Below the pieces are notes generated by a model. The model saw only the letters and a program-made list of their open reading frames with translations. It ran no database searches and was not told the DNA's origin. From an uncultured Ruaniaceae bacterium (GTDB lineage Bacteria; Actinomycetota; Actinomycetes; Actinomycetales; Beutenbergiaceae), in contig CALKWS010000350.1 of assembly GCA_938004115.1 (NCBI GenBank), positions 1-6,345 of the forward strand: DNA of 6,345 nt, in the 5' to 3' direction. Positions 1-6,345 of this stretch are shown piece after piece. Numbering within the stretch: position 1 is the first letter of the stretch; each line of letters begins with the position of its first letter. A program made the translations under genes and the position numbers.

Positions 1-534
1 ACCTTGGATGGGACCGTGGAGGGCATCAACGACCTCGATGCCCAGTACCAGGTCACCTTCGCCGGGGATGAGCTGACCGAACTGGACGACTACCGTCCCA
101 TCATCCCGGTCACTTACTGGAGTTTCCGGCTGATGATCGGCCTGGGCTTCGTGGCGATGGCGGCCGCGGGGGCGGTGCTATGGGCGATGCGCAAGGACCG
201 GGACCTGCATCACAAGGCGTGGTTCTACCTCGGGCTCGGAGTGATGATCACGCCGCTGCTGGCCAACTCCTTCGGGTGGATCTTCACCGAGATGGGACGC
301 CAGCCCTGGGTGGTATTCGGCCTGATGTCCACCCACAGCGGCGTCTCCCCGGGGGTGAGTATGGCCGAGATGATCACCTCACTGGTCGCCTTCACGTTGC
401 TTTACGGCGGCCTGGCGGTGGTCGAGGTCAAACTGCTGATCCGATACGGCAAACCCGGCCCCGAACCGTTCGACGGGCGGTCACTGGACCCGGCCGAACG
501 TGACGCCGACGACGAGTTCGTCTTCACCTACTGA
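1..534 (+). CDS. cydA: Cytochrome bd quinol oxidase subunit I, C-terminal part (5' end outside window)
   Basis: CydA is the haem-carrying membrane subunit of cytochrome bd oxidase; it oxidises quinol and reduces O2 to water. The frame is open from base 1 and ends at TGA 532-534, so 177 codons are visible of a protein usually about 450-520 residues long. The N-terminal haem ligands and the quinol (Q) loop lie upstream. Seen here: an SFRLMIG segment whose Met (133-135) aligns with E. coli M393, an axial ligand of haem b558, and a FTEMGRQPW block whose Glu (289-291) aligns with E. coli E445, the haem b595 ligand; GRQPW is a family hallmark. About four hydrophobic membrane segments follow the periplasm-side start, then a short acidic C-terminal tail ending FVFTY. 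cydB follows after 21 nt, as expected for a cydAB operon. The partner genes and ligand residues make the identity very secure; the alignment to E. coli is from memory. Confidence 0.97.
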   Translation, partial: TLDGTVEGINDLDAQYQVTFAGDELTELDDYRPIIPVTYWSFRLMIGLGFVAMAAAGAVLWAMRKDRDLHHKAWFYLGLGVMITPLLANSFGWIFTEMGRQPWVVFGLMSTHSGVSPGVSMAEMITSLVAFTLLYGGLAVVEVKLLIRYGKPGPEPFDGRSLDPAERDADDEFVFTY

Positions 535-540
535 TCGCGC

Positions 541-545
541 GGAGG
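541..545 (+). promoter_or_regulatory. Shine-Dalgarno sequence of cydB
   Basis: GGAGG lies 10 nt before the ATG at 556, within the 21-nt gap after the cydA stop. It is the only strong ribosome-binding site in the window and fixes the cydB start. No promoter-like element or hairpin fits in this gap, so cydB is probably co-transcribed with cydA. Confidence 0.85.
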
Positions 546-555
546 CGAGACCATC

Positions 556-1662
556 ATGGAACTGACAACGATCTGGTTCATCCTCATCGCCGTGCTGTGG
601 GTCGGCTACTTCGTCCTGGAGGGCTTCGACTTCGGCGTCGGCACCCTCGTGCCGGTGCTCGGCAAGGGAAAAGAGAACCTCGACGGCGAACGGCGCAAAC
701 GCATCATGTTGGGCACCATCGGGCCGTTCTGGGACGGAAACGAGGTGTGGCTGCTCACCGCAGGCGGGGCAATGTTTGCCGCCTTCCCGCACTGGTACGC
801 CACGCTGTTCTCCGGCTTCTATCTCCCGCTGCTGCTGATCCTGCTCGCGTTGATCGTCCGGGCGCTGGGGTTCGAGTACCGGGGAAAGGTCGACGACGAC
901 GCCTGGCGCAGGCGCTGGGACCTGGCCATCGTCATCGGCTCAGCCGCGCCGGCGTTCCTGTGGGGTGTGGCGTTCACCAACATCGTGCGCGGGGTGCCGA
1001 TCGACGCGCAGATGGAGTACACCGGGACCGTGTTCACCTTGCTGAACCCCGGGGCGCTGCTGGGCGGACTGGTGACCCTCACCCTGTTCACCACCCACGG
1101 GGCGATGTTCCTGGCGCTGAAGACCGAGGACCCGATCCGCTCCGAGGCCCGCTCCCTGGCCGTCCGCGTGGGTGCCGGGGCAGCGGGGTTGGCGGTGATC
1201 TGGCTTGGGATGATCCACCTGGAGACCGGCTCGGTGGCCTCGTGGGTGCTGGTGATCGTGGCGGCCGCGACACTGCTGGCAGCGCTGGCCGCCGCTCGGG
1301 TGGGCCGGGAGGGTTGGGCCTTCGCCGGCACCTTCGTGACGATCGCCGCCGCGGTGGCGTCGCTGTTCGTGGCGATGTTCCCCGACGTGATGCCCTCCAG
1401 CATCGACCCGGACTTCTCCCTCACGGCGACCAACGCGTCCAGCACCGACTACACCCTGGGGATCATGACCTGGGTGGCAGTGATCTTCGTACCGATCGTG
1501 CTGCTCTACCAGAGTTGGTCCTACTACGTGTTCCGCAAGCGCATCGGTGCCCACCACATCCCGAACGACCACCCCGACCCCGAAGGGGCGGCCCGCGCCG
1601 AGATGCTGCCGCTGAAGAAGAAATCGGCCGGCACCACTGAAACCCCGGCGGACGACGGCTGA
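556..1662 (+). CDS. cydB: Cytochrome bd quinol oxidase subunit II
   Basis: CydB is the second large membrane subunit of cytochrome bd oxidase. It pairs with CydA, stabilises the haem site and provides proton/oxygen access routes. The protein has 368 residues, close to the family norm (E. coli 379). Conserved blocks are visible: GFDFGVG (23-29, Asp25 aligning with E. coli Asp29), GPFWDGNEVW (56-65, Asp60 aligning with E. coli Asp58), the AGGAMFAAFP/FSGFY block (69-89), TNIVRGVP (141-148), TLLNP (161-165) and MFPDVMPSS (274-282). About nine hydrophobic spans alternate with short loops, and residues 327-368 form a charged tail with a KKK cluster. The start at 556 is supported by GGAGG at 541-545 and by a family-like N terminus (MELTTIWF). 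The TGA at 1660-1662 overlaps the next start codon by one base, pointing to translational coupling with the CydDC gene. The fold and neighbours leave little doubt. Confidence 0.98.
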   Translation: MELTTIWFILIAVLWVGYFVLEGFDFGVGTLVPVLGKGKENLDGERRKRIMLGTIGPFWDGNEVWLLTAGGAMFAAFPHWYATLFSGFYLPLLLILLALIVRALGFEYRGKVDDDAWRRRWDLAIVIGSAAPAFLWGVAFTNIVRGVPIDAQMEYTGTVFTLLNPGALLGGLVTLTLFTTHGAMFLALKTEDPIRSEARSLAVRVGAGAAGLAVIWLGMIHLETGSVASWVLVIVAAATLLAALAAARVGREGWAFAGTFVTIAAAVASLFVAMFPDVMPSSIDPDFSLTATNASSTDYTLGIMTWVAVIFVPIVLLYQSWSYYVFRKRIGAHHIPNDHPDPEGAARAEMLPLKKKSAGTTETPADDG

Positions 1663-1664
1663 TG
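1660..1664 (+). other. TGATG stop/start overlap between cydB and cydDC
   Basis: The cydB stop TGA (1660-1662) shares its last base with the ATG (1662-1664) of the transporter gene. No good Shine-Dalgarno sequence precedes this ATG (only a weak GGCGG near 1648). Inference: ribosomes finishing cydB reinitiate here, tying transporter synthesis to oxidase synthesis. Confidence 0.85.
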
Positions 1665-4600
1665 CGGCCCTTCGAGCCCGCGCTGATCCGTCACCTACCG
1701 GCTGCCCGGTTGCCGCTGGCCGTCCTGTCGGTGCTGGGCGTGTTGTCCGGGCTGGTAGCGGTCGCGCAGGCGCTGTCACTGGCGTGGTTGATCACGGCGG
1801 TTGCCACCGGCGGGGACCTGGGCACGCCGGTGCTGGCCGTCGTGGCCGTGCTCGCGTTGCGCGGGTTGCTGGCCGCGGGGAGCGAGTACACCGGCACCTG
1901 GGCCGGGCAGCGGGTCAGCGCTGAGATACGTACCACCGTGCTGCGCCGCTGGCTGTCGGTCCCGGTGGAAAAGCGGCCGACGGCGGATGTCGCCCTGACC
2001 AGGGCAGCAGACGGGACCAGCGCGATCGAGCCGTATGTGGCCAAGTACCTGCCGGCCCTGGTGAGCGCGGTGGCGGTGCCGGTGCTGACCCTCATGGTGC
2101 TGGCGGTGGTGGACCTGTGGAGCGCAGTGATCGTGGTGCTCACGGTGCCGCTGATGCCGTTGTTCGCCGCGCTCATCGGCCGGCACACCCAGGATGAGAC
2201 AGCCAGGCGCTGGCAGGCGCTGACCACGCTGGCCGGGCACTTCCTGGACGTGGTGCGCGGGCTGCCGACGCTGGTGGCGTACGGCCGGGCCCGTTTCCAG
2301 GTGGACCAGGTGTCCCGGGTGGGCCGGCGTCACCAGAAGGCCACCATGGAGACATTGCGCACCGCATTCATGTCCACCCTGGCCCTGGAACTGCTGTCCA
2401 CCATCTCGGTGGCGCTGGTGGCCGTGGCCGTAGGGCTACGCCTGGCCGAAGGGTGGATCGGGCTGTTCGCGGGACTCGCCGCGATCCTGCTCGCCCCGGA
2501 GGCGTACTGGCCGGTCCGGCGGGTGGGAGCGGAGTTCCACAACGCTGCCGATGGTCAGCAGGCCCTGGCCGAACTGAACGAGGACCTGGCCGCTGCGGCA
2601 GCTCAGCACGGGCCGGACCCGGCGGGGAACACTGGCGCTGCTGGGGACACGGGCTCGGCGAGTGCACCGGCCGCCACCGGGGGCAAGGGCTGGGCTGCTG
2701 TTCCTTCCGTCGGGCTGGCCGGTGTGCACTATGCCTATCCGGATCGCGCCGAGGTGCTCACCGACCTGACCTTGGCGACCCCTGCCGGCCCGGGCCTGAC
2801 CGCGCTCACCGGTCCATCGGGCCGGGGAAAGTCCACGATCCTGGACCTGCTGGCCGGGCTACGCACTCCGACCGGCGGGCGAGTTTCCGCCGCGGGCCGA
2901 GTGCATTACGCCACCCAACGTCCGCTGCTGATAAATGGCACCGTCCGGCAGAACATGCACCTGGCGGCTCCGCAGGCCCCCGACACCCAGATCTGGCAGG
3001 TGCTGGATCAGGCCGGCCTCGGAGCGGCACTGCGCGAGCGCGAAGGTCTGGACACCACCCTGGGCGATGACGGGTTCGGCCTGTCCGCGGGGCAACGCGC
3101 CCGTCTGGCCCTGGCCCGGGCCGAACTGAGCGGCGCCGCACTGGTGCTGCTCGATGAGCCCACGGCCCACATCGCGCCCGCAGCGCGCACGCATATCCAC
3201 GACGTGATCGCCGACCTCGCCCACCGGCGCCGGGTCATCGTGGCCACACATGACCGGGAACTGGCCGAGCGAGCCGACGACCATTGGACGCTCGCCCGGG
3301 AGGAGCCCGCGACCGAATCCCGTCCGCCCGCACCTGGCGACTCTGGTTTTGCGGCGCCAGTGACTGCCGCTGCGGCACCCGCTGGGCCCAACCCGGCCAT
3401 CGCCAGTGACCCACTCGCCCGGGTGGCTGTTGAGGAGATACCAGCCCACGACTCGCGCTCGGCCGCGGGCACGCTGCCGGCCGGGGGCACGCCATCGGCC
3501 AGCAACCCTGCGCCGGCCAGCAACCCGGCACCTGCCGGGTATTCATCGTCGGCCACGGACACCCTGCCGGCCGGGCACTCGCCCGCGGTCCTGGACACCG
3601 CGCCGGCGGGCCAGGCCCTGTCCTGGTGGCGCACCCGCCGCGGCACGTACGTCCTTGCCTGCTTGTTCGGGGGCCTGTCGGCGGGGTTCGGGGTGGCCCT
3701 GACCGCCACCTCCGGTTGGCTCATCGTCCGCGCGTGGCAGCAACCGGTGATCCTGACACTGTTAGTGGCGATCGTCGGGGTGCGCGCCTTCGGCCTGGGC
3801 CGCCCCGTGTTCCGCTACGCCGAGCGGGTGGCCTCACACGACGTGGTCCTGGGCGACCTGGTGCGCCGCCGGACCGAGACCTACCGGAGGCTCATCCCGC
3901 TCACCCCGGCCCGGTTGGGTCGGCGCCGCCGCGCCGACCTGCTCACCGCCGTCGTGCACGACCTGGATGACGTCGTCAACGCCACGTCCCGGGTGTGGGT
4001 TCCGCTGGCCGGCGCACTCATCGCGTCCGGAGTGGCGGTGGCCATCCTCGGTGTGATTCTGCCGGCCGCCGCCGGGGTGCTCGTGGTGGCCACCGCCCTC
4101 GTCATCGGTACCGGCCTGGCGGTGCAACGACTGGAACTACCTGCCCACCGCCGAGAGGTGCGCGCTCGCGGCGCCCTGCGTCAGTGGGTCACCGTGCTCA
4201 GTACCCAGACCGAGGCGATTCGCGCCGTGGCCAGCAACGGAGCCGGGCCGCTGCTGGCAGCCATGAGCGCCACCCAGCAGGATCAGGCGCGCGCCGCGGG
4301 CCGTAGTGCCGCGATCCGGGCGGTGGCGCTACTAGCGTGCTGGTTGGTCGTGGCCGGGTCCATCCTCCTGGTGGCGACCCAGGCGGCCGCGGCCTACACC
4401 TCGGGTCTGCTGAGCGCGCCGGTGGCGGCTTTGGTGGCGCTGACCCCGGTGGCACTCGCCGACGTGTGGAACACCATCCCGGAGAGTTTCGGCCATGCCG
4501 CCCGGGCCGGCGCCGCACGGGATCGTCTGCGGGCAGTGCTCGACCAGGAGCCGGCCGTCACCGACCCGGTGCCCCAAGCGGGCCAGTGCGCCGAACAGGC

Positions 4601-5462
4601 TGTGCACCACGGCGCGGACCAGCGCGCCGCACATGACGCCGGCGGGCATGCCCCGGGCGGTGCCCGCGAGAGGGTCCCTGACGGCATCGACGTCCATCTG
4701 GCGGCGATCACCGCCCGTTGGGCCGGGCCACGGGAGCCAGATGCGCAAGCACCCGGGCCGGAACCGTCGCAGCGCCAGCCCCGGGACCACGAGCGCCTGG
4801 GCCCGCAACCCGCGGGCCTGCGGGCCTTGGACCTGCAGCCCCTGGATCTGCACGCCCGACCCGGCGCCCACGTGGTACTCACCGGGCCGAACGGCGCCGG
4901 CAAGTCCACCGCCCTTGCTGTGATGGCCCGGCACCTGGACCCGGTCAGCGGCACCTACCTGCAAGGCGCTGACTCGGTGTTCGACATCAGTCTGGACCTA
5001 GCACGCTCCCGGGTGGCGGTCGTCGACGACGAACCCCACGTGTTCAACGGCACGGTGCGGGCCAACCTGGCCCTGGCCAATCCCGGTGCCACCGACGAGC
5101 AGCTGACCAGCGCCCTGGACGCCGCCGGCCTGCGGCCGTGGCTCAGCGGGCTCGACGGTGGCCTCGATGCCGAACTGCGGGGCCTGTCCGGTGGTGAGCG
5201 CACCCGCCTGGGTCTGGCGCGAGCCTTGTTGTCCCGGCGTCCGGTGCTGCTCCTGGACGAGCCCACTGCGCACCTCGATGCCCCGACCGGCGATGCGATC
5301 CTGGAGACGATCAGCACCGAGTGCGCCGACCGCACCGTGGTGATGGTCAGCCACGAGCACACCTGGCGTCTTGATCCCACTCGGTGGCAGCGGGTGGAAC
5401 TCAGCCCGGGCGAACCGGTCGGGCCGGCGCGCAGCCGGGCCCGGCCGGCGGTGAGGGCCTAG
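1662..5462 (+). CDS. cydDC: Fused CydD-CydC ABC transporter for cytochrome bd assembly
   Basis: CydDC is an inner-membrane ABC exporter needed to assemble cytochrome bd; proposed cargoes are haem and/or cysteine and glutathione. Here both half-transporters form one 1266-residue chain (E. coli CydD plus CydC: about 1160). CydD half: six hydrophobic segments within about 17-290, the CydD block APEAYWPVRRVG (278-289), then NBD1 with Walker A GPSGRGKST (384-392), Q-loop Gln419, signature LSAGQ (474-478), Walker B ending DE (498-499) and switch His530. An Ala/Pro/Ser linker spans about 547-652. CydC half: TSGWLI (683-688), RYAERVASHD (718-727) with Arg722 and His726 aligning with E. coli CydC Arg81 and His85 (haem site, from memory), then NBD2 with Walker A GPNGAGKST (1075-1083), signature LSGGE (1175-1179), Walker B ending DE (1199-1200), D-loop Asp1206 and His1231. 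The order is CydD then CydC. Oddities: NBD1 is shortened and lacks the D-loop Asp, NBD2 has Asp1123 at the Q-loop Gln position, and extra low-complexity stretches lie at about 315-345, 970-1006 and 1021-1052. Fused CydDC genes are known in actinobacteria. Confidence 0.96.
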   Translation: MRPFEPALIRHLPAARLPLAVLSVLGVLSGLVAVAQALSLAWLITAVATGGDLGTPVLAVVAVLALRGLLAAGSEYTGTWAGQRVSAEIRTTVLRRWLSVPVEKRPTADVALTRAADGTSAIEPYVAKYLPALVSAVAVPVLTLMVLAVVDLWSAVIVVLTVPLMPLFAALIGRHTQDETARRWQALTTLAGHFLDVVRGLPTLVAYGRARFQVDQVSRVGRRHQKATMETLRTAFMSTLALELLSTISVALVAVAVGLRLAEGWIGLFAGLAAILLAPEAYWPVRRVGAEFHNAADGQQALAELNEDLAAAAAQHGPDPAGNTGAAGDTGSASAPAATGGKGWAAVPSVGLAGVHYAYPDRAEVLTDLTLATPAGPGLTALTGPSGRGKSTILDLLAGLRTPTGGRVSAAGRVHYATQRPLLINGTVRQNMHLAAPQAPDTQIWQVLDQAGLGAALREREGLDTTLGDDGFGLSAGQRARLALARAELSGAALVLLDEPTAHIAPAARTHIHDVIADLAHRRRVIVATHDRELAERADDHWTLAREEPATESRPPAPGDSGFAAPVTAAAAPAGPNPAIASDPLARVAVEEIPAHDSRSAAGTLPAGGTPSASNPAPASNPAPAGYSSSATDTLPAGHSPAVLDTAPAGQALSWWRTRRGTYVLACLFGGLSAGFGVALTATSGWLIVRAWQQPVILTLLVAIVGVRAFGLGRPVFRYAERVASHDVVLGDLVRRRTETYRRLIPLTPARLGRRRRADLLTAVVHDLDDVVNATSRVWVPLAGALIASGVAVAILGVILPAAAGVLVVATALVIGTGLAVQRLELPAHRREVRARGALRQWVTVLSTQTEAIRAVASNGAGPLLAAMSATQQDQARAAGRSAAIRAVALLACWLVVAGSILLVATQAAAAYTSGLLSAPVAALVALTPVALADVWNTIPESFGHAARAGAARDRLRAVLDQEPAVTDPVPQAGQCAEQAVHHGADQRAAHDAGGHAPGGARERVPDGIDVHLAAITARWAGPREPDAQAPGPEPSQRQPRDHERLGPQPAGLRALDLQPLDLHARPGAHVVLTGPNGAGKSTALAVMARHLDPVSGTYLQGADSVFDISLDLARSRVAVVDDEPHVFNGTVRANLALANPGATDEQLTSALDAAGLRPWLSGLDGGLDAELRGLSGGERTRLGLARALLSRRPVLLLDEPTAHLDAPTGDAILETISTECADRTVVMVSHEHTWRLDPTRWQRVELSPGEPVGPARSRARPAVRA
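3300..3617 (+). other. Low-complexity linker between CydD and CydC halves
   Basis: Codons 547-652 of cydDC encode a stretch rich in Ala, Pro, Ser, Thr and Gly with no hydrophobic span and few charges. It begins after the last NBD1 strand (HWTLARE) and ends before the first CydC membrane segment (SWWRTRRG). The peptide T-L/A-P-A-G recurs at residues 604-608, 634-638 and 646-650. It is probably a disordered cytoplasmic tether that lets two half-transporters act as one polypeptide. Sequence in this stretch is expected to diverge fast between relatives. Confidence 0.8.
3498..3533 (+). repeat. Two-copy 18-nt in-frame tandem repeat in the CydD-CydC linker
   Basis: Bases 3498-3515 and 3516-3533 are adjacent copies of an 18-nt unit, each encoding ASNPAP (residues 613-618 and 619-624). 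They differ at three third-codon or equivalent positions near the 3' end of the unit. This is a small in-frame duplication inside the linker, consistent with growth by slippage or unequal exchange. Confidence 0.8.
5415..5448. terminator. Candidate bidirectional hairpin terminator between convergent cydDC and gdhA
   Basis: Bases 5415-5425 (CCGGTCGGGCC) pair with 5438-5448 (GGCCCGGCCGG) over 11 positions, with one T-G pair. The stem can continue with 5426-5428 against 5434-5436, leaving a GCGCA loop and one unpaired G (5437). It lies inside the last cydDC codons, 11 nt before the TAG, and begins 11 nt past the gdhA stop on the other strand. No T-run follows on either strand, so it would be a U-less terminator of the kind proposed for high-GC actinobacteria. 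GC-rich DNA forms such stems by chance, so the role is inferred from position and strength. Confidence 0.45.
5459..5462. other. Shared CTAG: overlapping stop codons of convergent genes
   Basis: The cydDC stop is TAG at 5460-5462; the gdhA stop, read on the minus strand, is TAG at 5461-5459. The palindrome CTAG therefore supplies both stops, and the two coding regions overlap by 4 bp with no intergenic space. Any termination signal for one gene must lie within the coding part of the other. Confidence 0.95.
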
Positions 5463-6345
5463 ATGATCCCGAGCGCCAGCATCGCGTCGGCCAGTGGCAG
5501 GAAGCCGGCCACGTTCGCTCCGGCCACGTAGTCGCCGGGGGTGCCGTACTCCTCGGCGGTGGCCAGGCACCGGTCGTGGATGCCGCGCATGATCTCGGCC
5601 AGCCGTTGTTCGGTGTGCTCGAAACTCCAGGAGTCGCGCGAGGCGTTCTGCTGCATCTCCAGCGCGCTGGTGGCCACCCCGCCGGCGTTGGCGGCCTTGC
5701 CAGGGCCGAAGCCGACCCCGGCGGACTGGAGGGTCTTGATCGCCTCCGGCGTGCAGGGCATGTTCGCACCCTCGGCGACGATCTCGCAGCCGTTCTTGAT
5801 CAGCCGAGTGGCGTCATGGCCGTTCAATTCGTTCTGCGTCGCGCACGGCAGCGCCACCTGGCAGGGCACCTCCCACACCGACCGGTTCTTGATGAACCGG
5901 GCCGAGCCGCCCTTCTGGGTGGCGTAGTCGGAGATCCGTCCGCGCTGGACCTCCTTGACCTCGCGGAGGAGTTCCACATCGATCCCGGCCTCATCGACCA
6001 CGTAGCCGGAGGAGTCCGAGCACGCCACCACGGTGCCGCCGGACTCGTGCACCTTCTCGATCGCGTACAGCGCCACGTTCCCGGATCCGGAGACCACCAC
6101 CCGTTTGCCCTCGAACGTCTCGCCCCGGGCGCGCAGCATCTCGTTAACGAAGAACACCGTGCCGTACCCGGTGGCCTCGGTGCGTACCTGCGATCCGCCC
6201 CAGGTCAGGCCCTTACCGGTCAGGGTGCCCGGTTCGAACCGGTTGGTGATGCGCTTGTACTGGCCGAACAGGTAGCCGATCTCGCGCTGGCCCACGCCGA
6301 TGTCCCCGGCGGGCACGTCGGTGTACTCCCCGATGTGCCGGTAGA
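5459..6345 (-). CDS. gdhA: NADP-type glutamate dehydrogenase, C-terminal part (5' end outside window)
   Basis: This enzyme makes glutamate from 2-oxoglutarate, ammonium and NADPH in the cytoplasm. The minus-strand frame is open from the right window edge (YRHIGEYTDVPAGDIGVG) to TAG at 5461-5459, giving 294 whole codons of a protein normally about 447 residues long; the N-terminal 150 or so, with the substrate-binding lysines, are outside. The GTG at 6314-6316 is an internal Val, not a start, because conserved family sequence continues upstream of it. Visible: TDVPAGDIGVG, whose first Asp (6317-6319) aligns with the catalytic Asp165 of E. coli GdhA; LTGKGLTWGGS and RTEATGYG; the Rossmann loop GSGNVA (6088-6071) followed by SDSSG, as in NADP-preferring hexameric enzymes; ALPCATQNEL; EGANMP; and GPGKAANAGGVATSALEM. 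The QQNASRDSWSFE stretch is nearly the same as the corynebacterial enzyme as I recall it. The gene converges on cydDC, so it is a separate transcription unit. Cofactor preference is inferred from family likeness. Confidence 0.96.
   Translation of the reverse strand, partial: YRHIGEYTDVPAGDIGVGQREIGYLFGQYKRITNRFEPGTLTGKGLTWGGSQVRTEATGYGTVFFVNEMLRARGETFEGKRVVVSGSGNVALYAIEKVHESGGTVVACSDSSGYVVDEAGIDVELLREVKEVQRGRISDYATQKGGSARFIKNRSVWEVPCQVALPCATQNELNGHDATRLIKNGCEIVAEGANMPCTPEAIKTLQSAGVGFGPGKAANAGGVATSALEMQQNASRDSWSFEHTEQRLAEIMRGIHDRCLATAEEYGTPGDYVAGANVAGFLPLADAMLALGII

Noticed and set aside
1579..1589. CCCC-GAA-GGGG mini hairpin near the 3' end of cydB
   Set aside because: It is only 4 bp, inside coding sequence, with no T-run, and the downstream gene is translationally coupled, so a terminator here makes little sense.
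940..1779. 279-codon open frame on the minus strand opposite cydB
   Set aside because: It is rich in Arg, Gly, His and Pro, has no recognisable domain, and lies opposite a highly conserved cydB. Long antisense frames are expected in DNA this GC-rich.
2453..3070. 205-codon plus-strand frame in a different phase within cydDC
   Set aside because: It overlaps the conserved NBD1 Walker A region in another frame and is Arg/Gly-rich with no domain: a shadow.
4545..4860. Possible frameshift in the low-complexity part of cydDC before NBD2
   Set aside because: The frame stays open, the A-loop strand (ITARW) and Walker A on both sides are in the same frame, and no split conserved motif was seen.
4332..4964. 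210-codon open frame on the minus strand opposite the CydC half
   Set aside because: It has low-complexity composition typical of a shadow frame and no supporting start signal, while the plus-strand frame carries clear ABC motifs on both sides.
5541..5927. 128-codon plus-strand frame opposite gdhA, downstream of cydDC
   Set aside because: It lies opposite the most conserved part of glutamate dehydrogenase and has no ribosome-binding site or recognisable family.

Overview
The window is ordinary metabolic DNA from a high-GC Gram-positive bacterium, most likely an actinobacterium. Three things point there: strong G/C preference at third codon positions, a cydA-cydB operon ending in one gene that fuses CydD and CydC, and a glutamate dehydrogenase whose C-terminal third closely resembles the corynebacterial enzyme as I remember it. 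I cannot name the genus. Every base except the 21-nt cydA-cydB gap belongs to a coding region.

Layout: (1) 1-534, plus strand: the last 177 codons of cydA, the haem-bearing subunit of cytochrome bd quinol oxidase, with the b558 methionine and the b595 glutamate visible. (2) 556-1662, plus: complete cydB behind a clear Shine-Dalgarno sequence. (3) 1662-5462, plus: a 1266-codon fused CydD-CydC ABC transporter starting inside the cydB stop codon (TGATG). (4) 5459-6345, minus: the last 294 codons of an NADP-type glutamate dehydrogenase, gdhA, which runs toward the cyd operon and continues beyond the right edge.

The three plus-strand genes form one functional unit. CydA and CydB make the high-affinity terminal oxidase that reduces O2 to water with quinol electrons. 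CydDC is needed to assemble it, through transport of haem and/or thiol reductants across the membrane. The tight spacing indicates co-transcription from a promoter upstream of the window. gdhA (ammonium assimilation) is a convergent neighbour with no evident functional link.

The points that deserve attention are details, not a new system. The first nucleotide-binding domain (NBD) of CydDC is 13 residues shorter than the second between Walker A and the Q-loop, and lacks the D-loop aspartate. The second NBD has Asp at the Q-loop glutamine position and carries an inserted low-complexity segment. The two halves are joined by a roughly 105-residue Ala/Pro/Ser linker with internal repeats. The convergent genes share the palindrome CTAG as overlapping stop codons, next to a strong GC hairpin that may terminate transcription in both directions. 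I found no RNA genes, mobile elements, CRISPR arrays or previously undescribed system.
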